From Fimenecus sp045543095 (GTDB lineage Bacteria; Bacillota; Clostridia; Oscillospirales; Acutalibacteraceae): DNA of 10,393 bases. Where the stretch lies: contig JAZQMC010000020.1 in the NCBI GenBank assembly GCA_045543095.1, positions 1 to 10,393 on the forward strand, written 5' to 3'. The notes beneath the pieces are model-generated. The model saw only the letters and a program-made list of their open reading frames with translations. It was not told the origin of the DNA and searched no databases. A program made the position numbers and the translations under genes. Within the stretch, counting starts at the first letter, position 1; every line of letters begins with the position of its first letter. This document shows, piece after piece, positions 7,420 through 10,393 of the stretch.

Positions 7420-7439
7420 AGCGGAGTGGGGACTCCGCT
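7420..7439 (+). terminator. Intercistronic hairpin, possible attenuator or mRNA stabiliser
   Basis: AGCGGAGT (7420-7427) pairs with ACTCCGCT (7432-7439) around a GGGG loop, in the 61-base gap between the aminotransferase and transketolase genes. It is followed by an interrupted T-rich stretch (TTCTAATAAATTTTTC) that is too broken for a strong terminator. It may partly reduce transcription into the transketolase genes, or protect the 3' end of the upstream message. The structure is clear; its effect is inferred. Confidence 0.5.
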
Positions 7440-7468
7440 TCTAATAAATTTTTCTTGGAGGGAAAATT

Positions 7469-8350
7469 ATGGCTAATTTATCAAAAGCAGAATGGCTTGC
7501 ACTCGAAAAGAAAGCCCTTGAACTCCGTAAACTCTGCGTACAGACAACTGTATGGGCAGGTAGCGGACATTTCGGTGGCGGTATGAGTGTTATGGACCTT
7601 CTCACAGTTCTTTATCACAAATATCTCAACATTAAGGTTGAAGACCCAAAATGGGATGACCGTGACAGATTTATTCTTTCAAAAGGTCACGCAGCAATAG
7701 CTTATGCTCCTGTTCTTTGTGACAAAGGTTTCAACGATGTTGAAATGCTTAAATCATTCAACCTTTCAGGTTCAAAAATGGGTATGCACCTTGACTCAAA
7801 CAAGGTTGTAGGCGTTGACGCTTCAACAGGTTCATTGGGTCACGGCCCATCAATCGCAGCAGGTACAGCACTTGCAGCAAGACTTCAGAATAAGGATTTC
7901 CTTACATACGTTGTTACCGGTGACGGTGAGCTTGGCGAAGGCTCATGTTGGGAAGGCTTTATGACAATGAATCACTATAACCTTTCTAACTGTATCGTAT
8001 TTATCGACAGAAACCACAATATGATTGACGGTAACACAGAAGATATTAAGAAGCTTGAACCCCTTGCTGACAAGATGACAGCATTTGGCTTCAACACAAT
8101 CGTTGTTGACGGTAACAATATCGGTGAACTCTGTGATGCTATTGACGTTGCTATTGAAAGAGCAAAAGAACCACAGAATCCTACTTGTATTCTTATGGAT
8201 ACAAAGAAGGGTGCTGGTATCAAGTCAATCGAGGGCGACTACACATGGCACTACGGTGCAATCGACGACGCAATGTTTGAAAAGTTTAATAACGAACTTG
8301 ATGCAGACTATGCAGCAAGAGTTGCAAGAGCAGAAAAGGAGGGTAAATAA
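7469..8350 (+). CDS. Transketolase, N-terminal (ThDP pyrophosphate-binding) subunit
   Basis: A 293-residue protein matching the first half of transketolase, which binds the thiamine diphosphate pyrophosphate. Seen: GSGHFGG (31-37) with the active-site His34, RFILSKGHAA (67-76), ASTGSLGHG (118-126), and the ThDP motif beginning GDGELGEG (151-158) and ending IDRNHNMIDG (179-188), with Asn182 as a metal ligand. Together with the next gene it should transfer a two-carbon ketol unit from a ketose to an aldose. Split transketolases are common in Firmicutes and archaea, both as central-metabolism enzymes and in dedicated pathways. The ATG has GGAGGG six bases upstream. The next gene starts 2 bases after this stop, so the two halves are probably made in equal amounts. 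Here the pair sits with an aminotransferase, which favours a dedicated substrate, though I cannot name it. Confidence 0.93.
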   Translation: MANLSKAEWLALEKKALELRKLCVQTTVWAGSGHFGGGMSVMDLLTVLYHKYLNIKVEDPKWDDRDRFILSKGHAAIAYAPVLCDKGFNDVEMLKSFNLSGSKMGMHLDSNKVVGVDASTGSLGHGPSIAAGTALAARLQNKDFLTYVVTGDGELGEGSCWEGFMTMNHYNLSNCIVFIDRNHNMIDGNTEDIKKLEPLADKMTAFGFNTIVVDGNNIGELCDAIDVAIERAKEPQNPTCILMDTKKGAGIKSIEGDYTWHYGAIDDAMFEKFNNELDADYAARVARAEKEGK

Positions 8351-8352
8351 TT

Positions 8353-9360
8353 ATGGCAGGCGGATTTGTTTATACAGCAGTTGACCAGACTGCACTTTCT
8401 ACAGCTGAAATTTACGGTAAGGCACTTGCCGACATTATTTTAAGAGACCCAAAGGTTGTTGCTATCACAGCTGACCTTGCAAAATCAACAAAACTCGGTG
8501 ACGTTCTTAAAGTTTGTCCTGAAAGAGTTATCAACGTTGGTATCGCAGAACAGGATATGTTCGGTGTTGCAGCAGGTATGGCAAGAGCAGGTATGATTCC
8601 TTTCCTTTCAGGTTTCTCTGCATTTACATCAATGCGTGCTTGTGACCAGCTTCATACAGACATCTGCTATCAGAATGTTAACGCAAAGATTATTGCTACT
8701 CATTCAGGTACATCATTCGGTCAGGCTGGTTCTACTCACCATGCTATTACTGACCTTGCAATTACAAGAGCAATGCCCAACCTTACAGTTATCGTTCCTG
8801 CTGACGGTTTTGAAACAGCAAACGCAGTTAATGCTGCTTATGATAACTTTGGTCCTTACTACATTCGCATCAACCGTGGTTTTGACCGTGTTCTTTATGA
8901 GAATATGGATTACGGCTTTGAGGTTGGTAAAGCAGTTGAAGTTCACGAAGGTACAGACATCACAGTTATCGCTTGTGGTTCTTGCGTATTCCAGGCTCGT
9001 GAAGCTGCTAAATTCCTTAAAAATGCTGACGGACTTTCAGTTCGTGTTCTTAATATGCACACAATCAGCCCAATCGACGTTGAGGCAATCCAGAAGGCAA
9101 TTTCTGAAACAAGAAGAATCATCACAGTTGAAGACCATCTTGTAACTGGCGGTCTTGGTTCAGCAGTTGCTGAAGTTATGGCTCAGTATGGTAAGGGTTG
9201 TGCATTCAAGATGCTCGGCCATAAGAGCTTTGCAATGATTGGTCTTCACGAAGACATTATGTCTGATGCAGGTATTGATGCTAACGGTATCATCGCTGCT
9301 GTTCGTGAAACAATGAACGCAGACTTTGAAGAAGACGACAACTGGGACGACGAAGTATAA
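8353..9360 (+). CDS. Transketolase, C-terminal (pyrimidine-binding) subunit
   Basis: A 335-residue protein that completes the split transketolase. The pyrimidine-binding domain covers about 12-175. It includes VGIAEQDMFGVAAG (62-75), with Glu66 as the glutamate that activates ThDP, and a segment SGTSFGQAGSTHHAI (118-132) in place of the usual G-x-G-E-D-G-P-T-H-Q. The transketolase C-terminal domain covers about 195-320 and includes ITVEDHLVTGGLGSAV. The protein ends in an acidic tail (about 323-335, ADFEEDDNWDDEV), unusual for this family and perhaps an interaction tail. The ribosome binding site GGAGGG (8338-8343) lies inside the end of the preceding gene. Compared with a housekeeping transketolase, the altered Gly-Glu-Asp-Gly stretch points to a different substrate pocket. 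The enzyme class is sure, the substrate is not. Confidence 0.92.
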   Translation: MAGGFVYTAVDQTALSTAEIYGKALADIILRDPKVVAITADLAKSTKLGDVLKVCPERVINVGIAEQDMFGVAAGMARAGMIPFLSGFSAFTSMRACDQLHTDICYQNVNAKIIATHSGTSFGQAGSTHHAITDLAITRAMPNLTVIVPADGFETANAVNAAYDNFGPYYIRINRGFDRVLYENMDYGFEVGKAVEVHEGTDITVIACGSCVFQAREAAKFLKNADGLSVRVLNMHTISPIDVEAIQKAISETRRIITVEDHLVTGGLGSAVAEVMAQYGKGCAFKMLGHKSFAMIGLHEDIMSDAGIDANGIIAAVRETMNADFEEDDNWDDEV

Positions 9361-9376
9361 TCTGCTTTGTTGTTCA

Positions 9377-9385
9377 GAAAGAGAG
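9377..9385 (+). promoter_or_regulatory. Ribosome binding site that decides the start of bookend B
   Basis: GAAAGAGAG lies eight bases before the ATG at 9394. The in-frame TTG at 9367 has no such site at a useful distance. The site is weaker than the GGAGG of the other genes in the operon, so this product may be made at a lower level. Confidence 0.45.
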
Positions 9386-9393
9386 TTGATAAT

Positions 9394-10200
9394 ATGCACG
9401 AACAAAATGAACTTTATGCATCAAAAATATTTTTCAATGCTGCATTGCCACTTTTGAAAGTTATTGCAACTGATGTTCCATCTCTCAAGGCTAAATTTGA
9501 CAAGCTCACAACTGTTTTACAGGTTAGTGCACTTGACCCAGAAGCCCCGGGTGGTAAGTATGCAACACATTTCATCATCACAGAGGGTGAATGGGAAACA
9601 AAGCTCAACGCTGCTCACGAAGCTCCTGATGTTGAACTTGAATTCAAAACTATTGAGGCAATGAACGCATTCTTTAAGGGCAAAATCGGTCCTAAAACTC
9701 TTCCAAAAATGAAGGGTGTTGTTAAGAATTTCCCTGCATTTACAGCAATGCTTATGACACTTCTTAAGCTTTCTGACCTTACAGGTGCTACACAGCCACC
9801 AAAGGATGAAGAAACAAAAACTCTTATGGTTAAGTGCTTCTTCTATCTCCTTTCAAGCGGTATCAGTCAGCTTAACAAAATGGGTCATGCAGAAATTAAA
9901 GATTGGACTTCAAAGAGCCCTGACCGTGTTTACGCATTCGCAGTTGACGGTCACCCAGAGGTTGCTGCTTTTATCCGTATTAAGGCAGGTAAATCAAGGG
10001 CAGGCCGTGGCGAATACAAGAGAGCAATGCCTTTCTTCACACTCCGTTTCAACAACCTTGATTCTGCACTCGGTATCCTTTTGAGCATCGACGATATGCT
10101 TGAAGCAACAAAAGCAGGACGTCTTATTATGGACGGTGGTCCTGAATTCGGTGCACAGCTCGGTGGCTTTATGCTTGAAGTTGGTGCATTGGCTAAATAA
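9394..10200 (+). CDS. SCP2-like two-half protein, bookend B of the operon
   Basis: A soluble 268-residue protein with no signal peptide or membrane helix, the last gene of the operon. It resembles the first gene in design. A first half around 33-130 contains APDVELEFKTIEAMNAFFKG (77-96, last residues approximate). It is followed by the FTAMLMTLLKL helix, matching FTALTDRLTEV in the first protein. A linker KCFFYLLSSGISQLNKMG matches CTFYTVSVAISQIGN. The second half includes NNLDSALGILLS and ends IMDGGPEFGAQLGGFM. The two proteins are thus probably diverged paralogues, with tentative SCP2-like lipid-carrier folds. The ATG at 9394 is preferred over an in-frame TTG at 9367 because GAAAGAGAG lies eight bases before the ATG. 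The gene starts 33 bases after the transketolase stop and ends before a strong terminator. Function is unknown; a carrier, scaffold or subunit role with the enzymes is inferred from position. Confidence 0.68.
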   Translation: MHEQNELYASKIFFNAALPLLKVIATDVPSLKAKFDKLTTVLQVSALDPEAPGGKYATHFIITEGEWETKLNAAHEAPDVELEFKTIEAMNAFFKGKIGPKTLPKMKGVVKNFPAFTAMLMTLLKLSDLTGATQPPKDEETKTLMVKCFFYLLSSGISQLNKMGHAEIKDWTSKSPDRVYAFAVDGHPEVAAFIRIKAGKSRAGRGEYKRAMPFFTLRFNNLDSALGILLSIDDMLEATKAGRLIMDGGPEFGAQLGGFMLEVGALAK

Positions 10201-10215
10201 AATAATTTTATACAT

Positions 10216-10246
10216 AAAAAACCACGGTTTCACACCGTGGTTTTTT
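10216..10246 (+). terminator. Rho-independent terminator of the operon
   Basis: AAAAAACCACGGT (10216-10228) pairs exactly with ACCGTGGTTTTTT (10234-10246) around the loop TTCAC. The GC core is seven bases, followed by six T. It lies 16 bases after the last stop codon and closes the five-gene operon. Confidence 0.92.
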
Positions 10247-10292
10247 GTTGTGCAAATTGGAGTTTGTAGAACTCTTTTGGTTTGTTATTTTT

Positions 10293-10393
10293 GGCTCCCT
10301 CTGACGAGGGAGCTGTCTGCGAAGCAGACTGAGGGAGAGATTTAGTGAAGATGCAACCTATCTCTCCCTCCGTCACTCGCAAGCTCGTGCCAC
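10293..10393. repeat. Compound palindromic interspersed repeat, cut by the window end
   Basis: Four stem-loops in a row, with no reading frame worth calling. GCTCCCTC/GAGGGAGC (10294-10301 and 10306-10313) and GTCTGC/GCAGAC (10315-10320 and 10324-10329) are adjacent hairpins. GAGGGAGAGAT/ATCTCTCCCTC (10331-10341 and 10360-10370) forms a wider one. An imperfect CAC-tc-GC/GC-tc-GTG hairpin follows (about 10375-10390). This looks like the abundant small palindromic repeats of Oscillospiraceae and Faecalibacterium-like genomes, with a MITE- or REP-like nature. The copy lies directly behind a terminator, a typical place. The 47 bases between the terminator and the repeat hold nothing I recognise. 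Confidence 0.7.

Noticed and set aside
9367..9393. Longer start of bookend B at a TTG
   Set aside because: No ribosome binding site fits it, whereas the ATG at 9394 has one at eight bases.
10100..10345. Plus-strand open frame of 81 codons across the operon terminator and repeat
   Set aside because: It runs through a clear terminator hairpin and into the palindromic repeat, and overlaps the end of bookend B in another frame.
10293..10393. CRISPR array at the right edge
   Set aside because: The stems differ from one another and no equal-length repeats with unique spacers are present; it is a compound palindromic repeat.

Overview
The window looks like chromosomal DNA of a low-GC gut-type Clostridia, most likely of the Oscillospiraceae/Ruminococcaceae kind. 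This is an inference from four things: Firmicutes-style GGAGG ribosome binding sites, AT-rich promoters with TATAAT boxes, a 907-residue SecA with a C-terminal SEC-C zinc motif, and a compound palindromic repeat at the right edge of a type I associate with that group. I see no phage genes, transposase or CRISPR array.

Left part, minus strand (1-5139). secA starts at 5139 and is followed by two membrane protein genes. The first is a 501-residue protein with a zinc ribbon, one membrane segment and a TPR-like region, starting at TTG. The second is a 184-residue multi-pass protein whose ATG overlaps the preceding stop (ATGA). The run ends at a strong hairpin terminator near 251-284. Beyond it, an extended -10 promoter reads left into a gene of which only 11 codons are inside the window, possibly alanyl-tRNA synthetase.

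Middle (5140-5362). A 223-bp divergent intergenic region carries the secA promoter on the minus strand and the promoter of the next operon on the plus strand. The plus promoter overlaps the second copy of a direct repeat spaced 21 bp.

Right part, plus strand (5363-10200). Five co-directional genes are closed by a good terminator at 10216-10246: a 253-residue two-half protein (SCP2-like, tentative), a class III PLP aminotransferase, the N- and C-terminal halves of a split transketolase, and a 268-residue protein that looks like a diverged paralogue of the first. A PLP enzyme and a ThDP enzyme placed between two related non-catalytic proteins is the most notable arrangement here. I do not recognise it as a described pathway. 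The genes suggest amination or deamination of a carbonyl substrate coupled to two-carbon ketol transfer. The bookend proteins could act as carriers, scaffolds or subunits, but this is inference. The right edge (10293-10393) holds the interspersed repeat, cut by the window end.
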